Source: Rhodopseudomonas julia (GTDB taxonomy: Bacteria > Pseudomonadota > Alphaproteobacteria > Rhizobiales > Afifellaceae). Taken from it: 64,000 nucleotides of DNA. Location of the stretch: assembly GCF_030813515.1 (NCBI RefSeq), contig NZ_JAUSUK010000002.1:1612001-1676000 (forward strand), read 5' to 3'. The position numbers and the translations under genes are program-made. Positions 34,670 through 43,979 of the stretch are shown here, in pieces (the first letter of the stretch is position 1; the number at the start of each line of letters is the position of its first letter). The notes under the pieces were generated by a model. The model saw only the letters and a program-made list of their open reading frames with translations, did not search any database and was not told the origin of the DNA.

Positions 34670-36517
34670 TCAAGCAACGTCGATGCTGATCTCACGCGGG
34701 GCCAAGAAACCACCGGATTGGCGTTCCCATAGCTTTGAATAGACACCGTTTTTTTGGAGCAATGTCTGGTGCGTGCCGGCTTCGACAATCTGCCCGCGCT
34801 CCAGGACGACAAGTCGATCCATAGCAGCAATCGTCGACAAACGGTGGGCGATGGCAATAACCGTCTTTCCTTGCATCAACCGCTCAAGATTTTCCTGAAT
34901 TGCCGCCTCGGCTTCCGAATCGAGCGCGGAAGTCGCCTCGTCGAGAACCAGGATCGGAGCGTTCTTGAGCAGGACGCGCGCAATCGCGATACGCTGTCGT
35001 TGACCGCCCGACAGCTTCACGCCGCGCTCGCCGACAAGAGCATCGTAGCCGGAACGGCCGCGATGATCGGACAGATTGTCGATGAATTCGGCCGCTTCGG
35101 CGGCCCGTGCCGCCTCTTCGTACTGATCTTCATCTGCATCCGGCCGCCCGTAGACAATGTTGTCGCGGACCGAGCGATGCAGAAGAGCCGTATCCTGCGT
35201 GACGACACCGATCGCGGCCCGCAACGAGGACTGGGTGACCTGAGAGATATCCTGCCCGTCGATAAGAATGCGCCCGCCTTCAAGGTCGTAAAAGCGCAGA
35301 AGGAGGCTCATCAGAGTCGACTTGCCGGCCCCCGAGACGCCCACGAGACCCAAGCGTTCTCCGGGACGGACATGCAATGAGAGGTCTTCGATCACGCCGC
35401 CGCCGCGTCCGTAATGAAAGCGAATGTTCTCGAAGCTGATTTCTCCGCCGGTGACGGCGAGATCTCTGGCGCCGGGCTGATCGAGCACCTCGTGGGGTCG
35501 GGAGATCGTCTCCAACCCGTCCTGGACGATCCCGATATGCCTGAACAAAGCAGACAGCTGGAACATCACCCAGCCGGCCATCGTCGAAAGCCTGGTGGCA
35601 AGCGCAAGGCCGGTGGCAATGGCACCGACGGTGATGGCGTTCGCCTGCCAGAGCCAGAGCGACGTCACGGCAATCGACACGACGAGACAGGCATTGAGCA
35701 TGGTGAGCACGGCACGGATCGTCGTCACCTGACGTGTCAAGATCCGCAAGCGCTCCACGAAACTGCCGATCGCCTGGCGAACGAAGCTTTCCTCCGTCTC
35801 CGCTTCGGCGAAGAGCTTGACGGTCTGGATATTCGTATAGCTGTCGACGATGCGCCCATTGACGATGGAGCGCTCGTTGGAAACACGTTTTGCCGCCCCG
35901 CGCAGCCGTGGGATCATCACGTAAGCGAGGACGACATACCCGCCGAGCCAGACGATGACAGGCAGCATCAGGCGAAGATCGGCCTGCCCCAGAAGGACGA
36001 GAGCGGTGATGGCGAAGACCAGGACGGTCCAAAGCGTCTCCGCCAGCCCGGTGACGAAATCCGCAAGCGAGATCCCCGTCTGCATGACCTTGTTGGCGAT
36101 GCGGCCGGCGAAATCGTTGGCGAAGAAGGAAACGCTCTGGCGCAGAACATGCCGATAGCTTTGCCAGCGCACCAGATTGGCGAAATTCGGTGCCACGCTC
36201 TGCTCGCTCAGCAGACTGTTGGCAATGACGAAGGCAGGTCGAAGGACAAGCACCACCAACGCCATCCCCAACAAGGTCAAGCCGTGATCGGACCAGAACG
36301 TCTCGCGGTTGGCGCTGCCGATCATATCGACGAGCCTGCCGATAAAGGAAAAAACCACGGCGTCGGTCACGGCCGAACCGAGCCCGGTCGCCAGCAATGC
36401 AGCCAGCGGCCAGCCCATCTGGCGAGCATAGTGCCAGATGAAGGCCATCGTCGTTGCCGGAGGTTGAGCGGATTCAGGCCTGAGGGGATCGATCAGGCGC
36501 TCGAAGAAGCGAAACAT
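34670..36517 (-). CDS. ABC exporter, fused membrane and ATPase domains
   Basis: A 615-residue half-transporter. The type IV exporter membrane domain spans about residues 30-340 with six predicted helices, followed by the nucleotide-binding domain: Walker A GVSGAGKST, signature LSGGQRQRIAIARVLL, Walker B ILVLDEATSALD and switch His in IAHRLSTIA. It probably works as a homodimer, exporting a lipid or small amphipathic molecule (MsbA/multidrug type). It lies upstream of petABC in the same direction with a 216-base gap, so it is likely an independent unit. It is divergent from trmL. Confidence 0.88.
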   Translation of the reverse strand: MFRFFERLIDPLRPESAQPPATTMAFIWHYARQMGWPLAALLATGLGSAVTDAVVFSFIGRLVDMIGSANRETFWSDHGLTLLGMALVVLVLRPAFVIANSLLSEQSVAPNFANLVRWQSYRHVLRQSVSFFANDFAGRIANKVMQTGISLADFVTGLAETLWTVLVFAITALVLLGQADLRLMLPVIVWLGGYVVLAYVMIPRLRGAAKRVSNERSIVNGRIVDSYTNIQTVKLFAEAETEESFVRQAIGSFVERLRILTRQVTTIRAVLTMLNACLVVSIAVTSLWLWQANAITVGAIATGLALATRLSTMAGWVMFQLSALFRHIGIVQDGLETISRPHEVLDQPGARDLAVTGGEISFENIRFHYGRGGGVIEDLSLHVRPGERLGLVGVSGAGKSTLMSLLLRFYDLEGGRILIDGQDISQVTQSSLRAAIGVVTQDTALLHRSVRDNIVYGRPDADEDQYEEAARAAEAAEFIDNLSDHRGRSGYDALVGERGVKLSGGQRQRIAIARVLLKNAPILVLDEATSALDSEAEAAIQENLERLMQGKTVIAIAHRLSTIAAMDRLVVLERGQIVEAGTHQTLLQKNGVYSKLWERQSGGFLAPREISIDVA

Positions 36518-36597
36518 GGATCCCTATATGGCGCGGCTTTGCGATAGCGAGAAGACGTGCTTCTTCGTGCCACACGTCACCTTCCATCCGCAGTGCA

Positions 36598-37065
36598 ATG
36601 ATCGATATCGCCCTCTTCCAACCCGACATTCCGCAGAATGCCGGCGCAATCCTTCGGCTCGGCGCGTGTTTCGGCACGACCGTCCACATCATCCACCCTG
36701 CCGGCTTCGTGCTCTCCGACAGAAATTTGAAGCGTGCCGGGATGGATTACGTCGAGCTCGCGGCCCTTCGCGAGCATGACGATTTCAGAGCCTTCGAGAC
36801 ATGGAGGCGAGAAGCCGGCCGGCGGCTCGTCGCGCTGACGACACATGGACGCGAAAGCCTTCCGGACTTCACCTTCATCGCCAGTGACATCCTGCTGCTC
36901 GGGCGGGAATCGGCTGGGCTGCCGAACGATGTCCGGGAAAAGGCCGATCGGCTGCTGCGTCTGCCGATCCGAGCGACGACGCGCTCGCTCAACGTCGCCA
37001 ATGCCGCCTCGATCGCCCTGTTTGAAGCGCTGAGGCAGACCGGCGGCCTTCCCTCGTCCAGTTAG
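36598..37065 (+). CDS. trmL: tRNA (cytidine/uridine-34-2'-O)-methyltransferase
   Basis: A 155-residue SPOUT (trefoil-knot) methyltransferase of the TrmL/YibK class: IALFQPDIPQNAGAILRLGACFG at the N-terminus, LLLGRESAGLPNDVRE in the middle and RSLNVANAASIALFEALRQ at the end, which forms the knot and SAM site. It methylates the wobble ribose of tRNA-Leu isoacceptors. The ABC exporter is divergent, 80 bases away. Confidence 0.93.
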   Translation: MIDIALFQPDIPQNAGAILRLGACFGTTVHIIHPAGFVLSDRNLKRAGMDYVELAALREHDDFRAFETWRREAGRRLVALTTHGRESLPDFTFIASDILLLGRESAGLPNDVREKADRLLRLPIRATTRSLNVANAASIALFEALRQTGGLPSSS

Positions 37066-37101
37066 GTTTCAGCGTGCTCTTCTTTGACGTAAAGGATTAG
37101 G

Positions 37102-37347
37102 TCAATCGGCCGTCGGCAGCCGGCGCATGGTGAACTCGATGTCGCCATTTTCCAGCTCGCGCCAGCTCTCCACCTCGCTCTGATAGGCCTCGCGCGGAAA
37201 GCGTTGCAGGAATTCGCGAGCGCGTTCTCGCGCGCGCGGCCTCGGCAGAACGAAGGTCTCGCGCCGCCAGATATCGAGACCGTCGCCTGCTGATCCTCTT
37301 GTGCTGCGCCCTCGTGTGCTGCGCTTATGCGAGAAGTCGCCGTCCAT
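37102..37347 (-). CDS. Small conserved hypothetical protein
   Basis: An 81-residue basic protein in an otherwise empty 350-base gap. The segment WRRETFVLPRPRARERAREF...AYQSEVESWRELENGDIEFTMRRLPTAD looks like a real globular alpha/beta domain, and I recall similar short proteins in other alphaproteobacteria, but no function. The first 20 residues (Arg/Ser/Gly-rich) look less conserved, so the true start may be internal. No ribosome site decides it. Confidence 0.6.
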   Translation of the reverse strand: MDGDFSHKRSTRGRSTRGSAGDGLDIWRRETFVLPRPRARERAREFLQRFPREAYQSEVESWRELENGDIEFTMRRLPTAD

Positions 37348-37419
37348 CGCGCCGATCTCCGGTCACGCCCGACCTCAATATAGCGCAGTGCAAAGCCCTC
37401 TGCGAATCGCTGGAAGCCT

Positions 37420-38016
37420 TCAGACCTGGCCCGATCCCGCATCAGCCAAGTCTCGCAACGCAAGGCCCATCGCGATCCAAGCCGAGCCGATCACGATGAG
37501 ATCAACGGCCAGGAAGATGCCGAGCGCCCAAAGGCTCGAAGCCGGCCAACCGATGAGGATGACGACGCCGATCAAGATCGTGAGAAGACCGGATGCAAGG
37601 ACGTAACCCCATCGCCTTTGGGGGCGCATCGAAAAAGCGAGGAAGGTGCGCACGCCGCCTGCGAAGATCAGCACCACGCCGAGAAGCCATGTGAGGACCA
37701 TTGCTGCGAACAAAGGCGCGACAAAAATCATCGCGGCTGCAACAACATAAAGTGCGCCGATCAGGATCCACAGGAAGAAGCGCGACCAGCGGCGCGACTG
37801 GATACCATGGGCCACCTCCGCAAAGCCTGAGAGCAGCATCATGACGCCGATCAGGTAGACGCTGGCGACCGTTGCGGTCACGATCGCAATAAGGCCCAAA
37901 AGGCCACCGATCAGGGCGATCGCGCCGAAGGCCACGAGCCACCCCCAACGTTCGGCCAGCGCTTCCTGCATTTCGCGGTCTCTCGGGCCGAGCCCGCCAA
38001 AATCGCTTTCATACAT
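37420..38016 (-). CDS. HdeD family (DUF308) membrane protein
   Basis: A 198-residue inner membrane protein with six hydrophobic helices in three hairpins, each with the DUF308 pattern ([41 protein letters not shown], then [20 protein letters not shown]). Relatives include E. coli HdeD, linked to acid resistance at high cell density; the biochemical role is unknown. ATG 38016 ([10 protein letters not shown]) is chosen because GGAG lies about 7 bases upstream. Divergent from hemF with an 89-base gap. Confidence 0.86.
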   Translation of the reverse strand: MYESDFGGLGPRDREMQEALAERWGWLVAFGAIALIGGLLGLIAIVTATVASVYLIGVMMLLSGFAEVAHGIQSRRWSRFFLWILIGALYVVAAAMIFVAPLFAAMVLTWLLGVVLIFAGGVRTFLAFSMRPQRRWGYVLASGLLTILIGVVILIGWPASSLWALGIFLAVDLIVIGSAWIAMGLALRDLADAGSGQV

Positions 38017-38105
38017 GGCAATCTCCATATCTTCTCGTTGCCAGAAGGAACTCAAGCCACGCAGTTCGGTTGCCGCGATCAAAGCCATGCTTTAAGCGCG
38101 AGACA

Positions 38106-39053
38106 ATGAGCCGCAACATGCACCTTTACCGGCCGGATCTCGACGCTCTCAGCGTGCCGGACGACATCGATGCCAAAAAGGCAGAAGCGCGAACCTGGTT
38201 CGAGGCCCTTCGCGACACGATTTGCAGCCGGCTGGAGGCTCTGGAAGATGCCTTGCCGGCCGACTCCAGCAGCGACGCACCGGCCGGCCGCTTCGAGCGC
38301 ACGCCGTGGGATCGGAGCGACCATTCCGGTGCGGCCGGAGGTGGCGGTGTCATGTCGGTGCTGCACGGACGCGTCTTCGAAAAGGCCGGCGTCCATTGCT
38401 CGACCGTCTTCGGGGAATTCGCGCCGGAGTTTCGCGGGCAGATCCCCGGCGCCGATGAAGATCCGCGATTCTGGGCCTCCGGCATTTCGTTGATCGTGCA
38501 TCCGCGCAACCCGCATGTTCCAGCCGCGCATATGAACACGCGTATGGTGGTGACGAGCCGCCAATGGTTCGGCGGTGGCGCCGATCTGACGCCGGTCCTC
38601 GCCGCACGGCGCAGCCAGGACGATCCGGACAGCCACGATTTTCACGCCGCAATGGAAGTCGCCTGCCGGAGCCACACAGAAGTCGATTATCCGCGCCTCA
38701 AGACGTGGTGCGACGATTACTTCTACCTTCCCCACCGCGACGAGGCGCGCGGCATCGGCGGCATTTTCTTCGATTACCTGAATTCCGGCAGCGGCAGTGA
38801 TGAAGGCTGGAGAGCCGACTTCCACTTTGTGCAAAAAGTGGGTCAGGCCTTCGCCGACATCTATCCCAAGCTCGTGGAACGCAACTTTGCGAAGCCCTGG
38901 AGCGAGACCGAGCGCGAGGAGCAGCTCGTTCGCCGGGGACGCTATGTCGAATTCAATCTGCTCTACGACCGGGGCACGATTTTCGGGCTCAAGACGGGAG
39001 GCAACGTCGCCTCCATCCTGTCTTCGATGCCGCCTGAGGTTCGTTGGCCGTAA
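38106..39053 (+). CDS. hemF: Oxygen-dependent coproporphyrinogen III oxidase
   Basis: A 315-residue HemF. Signatures: [35 protein letters not shown] near the N-terminus, [30 protein letters not shown] with metal-binding His, [20 protein letters not shown] and the terminal [22 protein letters not shown]. It decarboxylates coproporphyrinogen III to protoporphyrinogen IX in aerobic heme synthesis, feeding hemes for the bc1 complex and cytochromes c encoded nearby. ATG 38106 is chosen on homology. Confidence 0.95.
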   Translation: MSRNMHLYRPDLDALSVPDDIDAKKAEARTWFEALRDTICSRLEALEDALPADSSSDAPAGRFERTPWDRSDHSGAAGGGGVMSVLHGRVFEKAGVHCSTVFGEFAPEFRGQIPGADEDPRFWASGISLIVHPRNPHVPAAHMNTRMVVTSRQWFGGGADLTPVLAARRSQDDPDSHDFHAAMEVACRSHTEVDYPRLKTWCDDYFYLPHRDEARGIGGIFFDYLNSGSGSDEGWRADFHFVQKVGQAFADIYPKLVERNFAKPWSETEREEQLVRRGRYVEFNLLYDRGTIFGLKTGGNVASILSSMPPEVRWP

Positions 39054-39222
39054 GGACGCCTCACGCAGCTTTCCGGCAATCCCCTCTACCTCGGCCGATC
39101 TGCCCTTTGATGACGAGATGCGACTATAGGCACGTCTTGCGGCATTGAATCCGCCAAACGATCGCTCACATTGACGTATGCGTCGGCAGCAATTCCGACG
39201 CCATCAAGGCAAGGAGGAAGCC

Positions 39223-39396
39223 ATGAAAACGATCACCTGTGGGGAACTCGTTCCCGGCTGCACCTACAAGGCCCGCGCGGAGACGGAAGCGGAGCTTTTG
39301 CAGAAGGTTTCCGAGCATGTGCGCACTGCCCATCCGGGGATGGAGATGACGCCGAAGATGGTGGAAAAGGTCAAAGCCAAGGTGCACGAGGAATAA
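39223..39396 (+). CDS. Small DUF1059 protein
   Basis: A 57-residue protein with the DUF1059 pattern: MKTITCGELVPGCTYKARAE, then a helix EAELLQKVSEHVRTAHPG, with conserved Cys residues at about 6 and 13 and a His pair that could bind metal. An excellent AAGGAGG ribosome site precedes ATG 39223, which rules out the longer in-frame start at 39178. The function is unknown. A 10-bp hairpin follows downstream. Confidence 0.85.
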   Translation: MKTITCGELVPGCTYKARAETEAELLQKVSEHVRTAHPGMEMTPKMVEKVKAKVHEE

Positions 39397-39444
39397 TCTT
39401 CCTCGCACCACGAACTTGACCGACTGATGCCTCTTGGAGGCGCT

Positions 39445-39470
39445 GGCACCGCATGAGCGAATGCGGTGCC
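39445..39470. terminator. 10-bp hairpin between the DUF1059 and CCA-enzyme genes
   Basis: Perfect stem GGCACCGCAT (39445-39454) and ATGCGGTGCC (39461-39470) with a 6-base loop. It sits between convergent genes and could terminate either, but neither side has a T-run, so it is a factor-assisted terminator or 3'-stabilising hairpin at best. Confidence 0.5.
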
Positions 39471-39481
39471 GCAATGGTTCG

Positions 39482-40714
39482 TTATTGTCGACGCGCCAGG
39501 GCCAGAAGCTCCTCGCGACTGATCGCGAAATCGAGCTCGAGCCAGCGTTCTTCCAGCTCGTTGAGGAGTTTGCCGAGTTCTGGGCCGGGTTGATAGCCCG
39601 CAGCAAGCAGATCCTTGCCAGTTAGCGGAAATGTCGGCCGCTCATAATCGCGCAGGAAAGCGAGCTGGCGCCTGCGCGCCGCTGCCGCGCTCTCATCGCC
39701 CTTCTCCATGTCGCGAGCCAGCGCCAAAAACAGCCTATCCGTGAGGGCGCGCCGGCCGGCCGAATAAGCTCTGCGCGCCAACAGCGCTTCGGATAGCACG
39801 CTCTCCGGCTCGGGCGTCTCGGCCCAGGAGACCAGACGCTCCGTCTCCTTTCGCGCCAAACGCAGACGGCTTGAAAGCTGATCGATGCGCGAGCGGTGGG
39901 GCGGGATGATCGCCATCAGCCTCAGGAGCGGATCGGGCGGGATCTCCTCGGTGCGTTCGGCGACAACCACCCGCTCGATCGCGTCGATGCCCCAATTTTC
40001 CGGGAGAGCCTTATCGAGTGTGCCGGTGATGCGCATCCAACGCAGAGCGCGCGAGGGATCGGGCGCCGCGAGCAGCCGTTTCAACTCCGACCAGACCCGC
40101 TCGGCCGACAGCACGGCAATGCCGGCCTTCAACCTCGAACAAGCTTTCAGCCCTTCGGCATCGGGCCGCCCATCCCCATACCAGGCGAAAAAGCGAAAGA
40201 ACCGCAGAATGCGCAGATAATCCTCGCGGATGCGCTCTTCGGGATCGCCGACAAAGCGGATATTGCGTGCGTCGAGATCGGCATAGCCGCCGAGCGGATC
40301 GAAGACATGACCGCTCGCGTCGCAATAGAGCGCATTCAAGGTGAAGTCGCGTCGGCCCGCATCTTCCGCCCAATCATCGGTGAAGCGCACGACGGCATGG
40401 CGGCCGTCGGTCTCCACATCGGCACGCAACGTGGTCACTTCAAAAGGGTGACCTTCGGCGATCACCGTCACCGTGCCGTGCTCGATGCCAGTCGGCACGC
40501 TTTTCAGCCCCGCATCTCCTGCCGCCGCCACGACATCTTCGGGCAGCAGAACCGTCGCCATGTCGATGTCGCCGACGGGTTCACTCAAAAGCGCGTTGCG
40601 CACGGCCCCCCCGACGATGCGCGTCGCCCCCTCATCACTCTTCAAAGCGTGCATCACCCGCTTCAGCGCTGGCGCGTCGAGAAAGGGATGGCCGGCAAGG
40701 CTCGGCAGTTTCAA
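39482..40714 (-). CDS. CCA tRNA nucleotidyltransferase
   Basis: A 410-residue class II nucleotidyltransferase of the CCA-adding/poly(A) polymerase family: RIVGGAVRNALL, the catalytic GDIDMATVLLPEDV, the RRDFTLNALY template helix and the RIREDYLRILRFFRFFAWYG block. The C-terminal half is helical (about 200 residues). The length and single N-terminal head fit the CCA-adding enzyme of alphaproteobacteria. Its start overlaps the stop of the NUDIX gene by 4 bases (ATGA); order DUF1285, NUDIX, CCA is conserved in rhizobia. Confidence 0.9.
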   Translation of the reverse strand: MKLPSLAGHPFLDAPALKRVMHALKSDEGATRIVGGAVRNALLSEPVGDIDMATVLLPEDVVAAAGDAGLKSVPTGIEHGTVTVIAEGHPFEVTTLRADVETDGRHAVVRFTDDWAEDAGRRDFTLNALYCDASGHVFDPLGGYADLDARNIRFVGDPEERIREDYLRILRFFRFFAWYGDGRPDAEGLKACSRLKAGIAVLSAERVWSELKRLLAAPDPSRALRWMRITGTLDKALPENWGIDAIERVVVAERTEEIPPDPLLRLMAIIPPHRSRIDQLSSRLRLARKETERLVSWAETPEPESVLSEALLARRAYSAGRRALTDRLFLALARDMEKGDESAAAARRRQLAFLRDYERPTFPLTGKDLLAAGYQPGPELGKLLNELEERWLELDFAISREELLALARRQ

Positions 40715-41358
40715 ATCTTTTCTCCATAAAGCTCTTCCGCGAGCATCCTGATGATGCCTGCCGTAACGCCCCAGATGTATCGGTCCTGCCAGGGCATCTC
40801 GAAAAAGTTGCGCGCACGGCCTTGCCAGATGCGGCTCTTCTTGCGGTGGTTGCTTGAATCCATCAGGAATGCGAGCGGCGTCTCGAATGCAGCGGCGACC
40901 TCATGCGGGTTGAGGCTGAGCGGCATACCCGGTCTTACGACCGCCAAAACTGGGGCAATGCGAAATCCTGACGCCGTGAGATAATCCGGCGCGCGCAGAA
41001 CCACTTCGACAGCCGAACGGGGCAAGCCGATCTCTTCTTCCGCCTCGCGCAGTGCTGCTTCCTCGGCCGTCTCTCCGGGATCGATTTTGCCTCCGGGAAA
41101 GGCGACCTGACCGGCATGGCTGCTCAAGCGGTCGGTGCGCTGGGTCAGAATCACGCTCGCTTCACCCGGGTAATCGACGACGGGAACAAGGACGGCCGCA
41201 TCGCGCCGCTTCATGGCCGCGAACATGGCGGCAAGCTCCGGATTGATGCTGTGGTCGCCATATTCGCGCGGGGCATGGGCCTCGGTCGTGAACGCGTTTT
41301 CGGCACGCCGGCGAAATTCGTCCGCCGTATAGGGAATCGTTGCCTTCACAGAGATCAT
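40711..41358 (-). CDS. CoA pyrophosphatase-type NUDIX hydrolase
   Basis: A 215-residue NUDIX protein. The box GGKIDPGETAEEAALREAEEEIG is complete (G-x5-E-x7-R-E-U-x-E-E-x-G). The preceding VILTQRTDRLSSHAGQVAFPG is the UPF0035 pattern that marks coenzyme A diphosphatases (NudL-like). It probably hydrolyses CoA or oxidised CoA to phosphopantetheine and 3',5'-ADP. Translational overlaps of 4 bases join it to both the upstream DUF1285 gene and the downstream CCA-enzyme gene. Confidence 0.88.
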   Translation of the reverse strand: MISVKATIPYTADEFRRRAENAFTTEAHAPREYGDHSINPELAAMFAAMKRRDAAVLVPVVDYPGEASVILTQRTDRLSSHAGQVAFPGGKIDPGETAEEAALREAEEEIGLPRSAVEVVLRAPDYLTASGFRIAPVLAVVRPGMPLSLNPHEVAAAFETPLAFLMDSSNHRKKSRIWQGRARNFFEMPWQDRYIWGVTAGIIRMLAEELYGEKI

Positions 41359-41960
41359 CCTGCGCCGTCTTCGGAGAGCTCCGGCAGAGAAAAAAACGTT
41401 CCGGCGGATAGAAGGCCAAGAGTACCGTCTCGCTCCGTCGCCAGGTCGATGAGGTCGTGCGTGAGGGCACGCGTGAGAAGCGCCTCGAGCCCCGCCCGGA
41501 CGGTCACGTAAGGCTTCACGCCGAGCGTCTGTGGTTCGACCGCGAATCGGATCGGGTGCTCGGCATCGGCCGTGACGACGTCGTCGACATTGGTTCGGAA
41601 GGTCAGCCGCTGCCCGCCGCCCTCTCCGTCCACAGCCATTTCGACACCCAGAAAGGGCGCATCATCGACATGGATACCGACCTTCTCCACCGGTGTCACA
41701 AGCACGTATTCCCCGTCCGGCTCGCGTCTCAATACCGAGGCGAAAAGACGAACGAGGGCCGGCCGCGCAACAGGTGTGCCCATATAGAACCAGGTTCCAT
41801 CCGCGGCGATACGCATGTCGATGACACCGCAATGGGGCGGGTCCCACTTTTCCACTGGGCGCGCAGGGGCTCCTTCGCTCGCGCGGCGCATGAGCTCGGC
41901 GAGGCCCGGCGGCAGTTCACCTTTCTTTGTTCCTCTTTCCATCGCCCCGTTCCGGTCCAT
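41355..41960 (-). CDS. DUF1285 domain-containing protein
   Basis: A 201-residue protein matching DUF1285: WDPPHCGVIDMRIAADGTWFYMGTPVARPALVRLFASVLRRE, GEYVLVTPVEKVGIHVDDAPFLGVEM and a terminal FAVEPQTLGVKPYVTVRAGLEALLTR. Structures of the family show a cystatin-like and an OB-like domain, but no function is set. An alternative start at ATG 41942 would shorten it by 6 residues. It is the first gene of the DUF1285-NUDIX-CCA operon and divergent from the MoxR operon (109-base gap). Confidence 0.87.
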   Translation of the reverse strand: MDRNGAMERGTKKGELPPGLAELMRRASEGAPARPVEKWDPPHCGVIDMRIAADGTWFYMGTPVARPALVRLFASVLRREPDGEYVLVTPVEKVGIHVDDAPFLGVEMAVDGEGGGQRLTFRTNVDDVVTADAEHPIRFAVEPQTLGVKPYVTVRAGLEALLTRALTHDLIDLATERDGTLGLLSAGTFFSLPELSEDGAG

Positions 41961-42069
41961 CTCTTAATCTGTAGAGGCTGAGATCTCTTCGCCCCCGGCA
42001 TGACACAATCGGCCATGAAAACGAAGGTGTGGGGCAGATGCGGCAACCGGCAACCACGGATCAGGCCTA

Positions 42070-43074
42070 ATGAGTGCAATGACGCAGCCAGAAACCAATC
42101 CGGACGAGATCGTCCGCGAGGCGGAAAAGACCGTCGACCTGCTCGGTGAGGTGCGCGAGGCGATCGGGCGTGTGATCTATGGCCAGGACATCGTCGTCGA
42201 GCGGGCCCTCATCACGCTTTTGTCGGGCGGACATGGCGTCCTCGTCGGCGTCCCGGGCCTCGCCAAGACCAAGCTCGTTGAGACGCTTGGCACAGTCCTC
42301 GGGCTGCATGCCCGACGCATCCAGTTCACGCCGGATCTGATGCCCTCCGATATTCTCGGCGCCGAAGTTCTGGAAGAAAGCGGCGACGGACGACGGGCTT
42401 TCCGCTTCATCCGCGGGCCGATCTTCGCTCAGCTTCTCATGGCCGACGAAATCAACCGTGCCAGCCCGCGCACCCAATCGGCGCTTCTGCAGGCGATGCA
42501 GGAGCAGCATGTGACGATCGCCGGCCAACGCCACGACCTGCCGCAACCTTTTCATGTGCTGGCAACACAAAACCCGCTGGAGCAGGAAGGCACCTACCCG
42601 CTGCCTGAAGCCCAGCTCGACCGCTTTTTGATGCAGATCGACATCCTCTACCCCGATCTTCAATCGGAAAGGCGGATGCTGCTTGAGACGACCGGTGCCC
42701 ATACCGCAGTGACGGAAACCGTGCTCGACGCCGAGCAATTGATGGCGATCCAATCGCTGGTGCGGCGCATGCCGGTCGGCGACGGCATCATCGACGCGAT
42801 CCTGAAACTGGTGCGCTCCGTGCGCCCCGATGAAGCTCAGCCCGAAATGGCCGACCGCATTGCCTGGGGACCGGGCCCGCGCGCCAGCCAGGCGCTGATG
42901 GTGACGGTCCGCGCCCGCGCGCTCCTTGACGGTCGCCTGGCGCCCTCGCTCGACGATGTGGAGGCACTGGCGCTGCCGATCCTGCAGCACCGAATGGCGG
43001 TCACCTTCGCCGCCCGCGCCGACGGGATGAGCGTCCAAGACATCATTCGCCGGGCGATCGAGCAGGCCCTCTGA
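42070..43074 (+). CDS. MoxR-family AAA+ ATPase
   Basis: A 334-residue MoxR ATPase (APE2220/MRP type). The Walker A is GVPGLAKT (60-67), Walker B has Asp126-Glu127 in LLMADEINRASPRTQSALLQ, sensor 1 Asn is in LATQNPLEQEGTYPLPEAQ and the arginine finger in LDRFLM. MoxR ATPases act as chaperones that load metals or assemble complexes with a VWA or DUF58 partner, here the next gene. Cytoplasmic hexamer by family. First gene of a four-gene operon reaching 48849. Confidence 0.92.
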   Translation: MSAMTQPETNPDEIVREAEKTVDLLGEVREAIGRVIYGQDIVVERALITLLSGGHGVLVGVPGLAKTKLVETLGTVLGLHARRIQFTPDLMPSDILGAEVLEESGDGRRAFRFIRGPIFAQLLMADEINRASPRTQSALLQAMQEQHVTIAGQRHDLPQPFHVLATQNPLEQEGTYPLPEAQLDRFLMQIDILYPDLQSERRMLLETTGAHTAVTETVLDAEQLMAIQSLVRRMPVGDGIIDAILKLVRSVRPDEAQPEMADRIAWGPGPRASQALMVTVRARALLDGRLAPSLDDVEALALPILQHRMAVTFAARADGMSVQDIIRRAIEQAL

Positions 43075-43079
43075 CGGTG

Positions 43080-43979
43080 ATGGCAGCCGGCGCCCCCTCT
43101 CATCACAGCGGATCGGTCGCCGACGCGCGAAGCCTCGCCGCACGTCTGCCCGACCTTTTGGTCGCCGCACATCGCGTGGCCGCAAATGCAATGTTCGGCT
43201 CGCATGGCCGGCGCAGGCCTGGAACCGGCGAAACCTTCTGGCAATATCGCGCCTACCAGCCCGGCGAACCGGCGAAACGCATCGACTGGCGTCGGTCTGC
43301 GCGCGACCACCATCTTTTCGTCCGCGAACGCGAATGGGAGGCCGTGCAGACGGTCTGGCTTTGGCCCGACCTTTCGCCCTCCATGCGCTTTCGCTCTCGG
43401 CTTGCCGCACAGGAAAAGGCCGAGCGGGCGCTTATTTTGGTTCTGGCGCTTGCGGAACTTCTGGGACGCGGCGGTGAACGCGTCGGGATACCGGGCCTCG
43501 TCCCGGCCCGACCCGGCCGTGACCTGCCGGAGCGCTTTGCCGAAGCATTTCTGCGTGGCGACGTTACCGACGAATGGCCGACGACCGCGCCGATCAAGCC
43601 GCTTTCCGACGTCGTCATTGTCAGCGATTTTCTCACCGATCCTGAGACGATCCACGATCGTTTCCGCCACGCGGCAGAAAAGACAGCCCGTCTGCACCTC
43701 CTGCAAATTCTGGATCCGGCCGAAGAGACCTTTCCTTATGGCGGTCGCCTCGAATTCGAAGATCCGGAGACCGGCGGCACCTGGCTCGCCGAGCGCGCCG
43801 ATCTTCTCAAGGAGGGCTATCGCGCCCGGCTCCTCGCGCACCGGGACGAGATCGCCCGCCTCGCACAGAGAGCCGGCTTCTCTTTCAGCGTGCACCACAC
43901 GGACCGTCCCGCCTCGGAAGGGCTTCTCGTTCTGCAATCAAGCCTGGCCGGCCCGAGCGAACGGCGCTTGAGCGCATGA
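43080..43979 (+). CDS. DUF58 domain-containing protein
   Basis: A 299-residue DUF58 protein. The family signature is clear: RRRPGTGETFWQYRAYQPGE, then PAKRIDWRRSARDHHLFVRE. A VWA-like fold follows, with degenerate metal motif DLSPSMRF. It is the usual partner of MoxR ATPases. ATG 43080 is preferred; the GTG 3 bases earlier is possible. It begins 5 bases after the moxR stop, and its stop overlaps the next gene by 4 bases. Confidence 0.9.
   Translation: MAAGAPSHHSGSVADARSLAARLPDLLVAAHRVAANAMFGSHGRRRPGTGETFWQYRAYQPGEPAKRIDWRRSARDHHLFVREREWEAVQTVWLWPDLSPSMRFRSRLAAQEKAERALILVLALAELLGRGGERVGIPGLVPARPGRDLPERFAEAFLRGDVTDEWPTTAPIKPLSDVVIVSDFLTDPETIHDRFRHAAEKTARLHLLQILDPAEETFPYGGRLEFEDPETGGTWLAERADLLKEGYRARLLAHRDEIARLAQRAGFSFSVHHTDRPASEGLLVLQSSLAGPSERRLSA

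Noticed and set aside
42067-43410. 447-codon open frame on the minus strand
   Set aside because: Antisense to the MoxR and DUF58 genes, both of which have clear catalytic or signature motifs.
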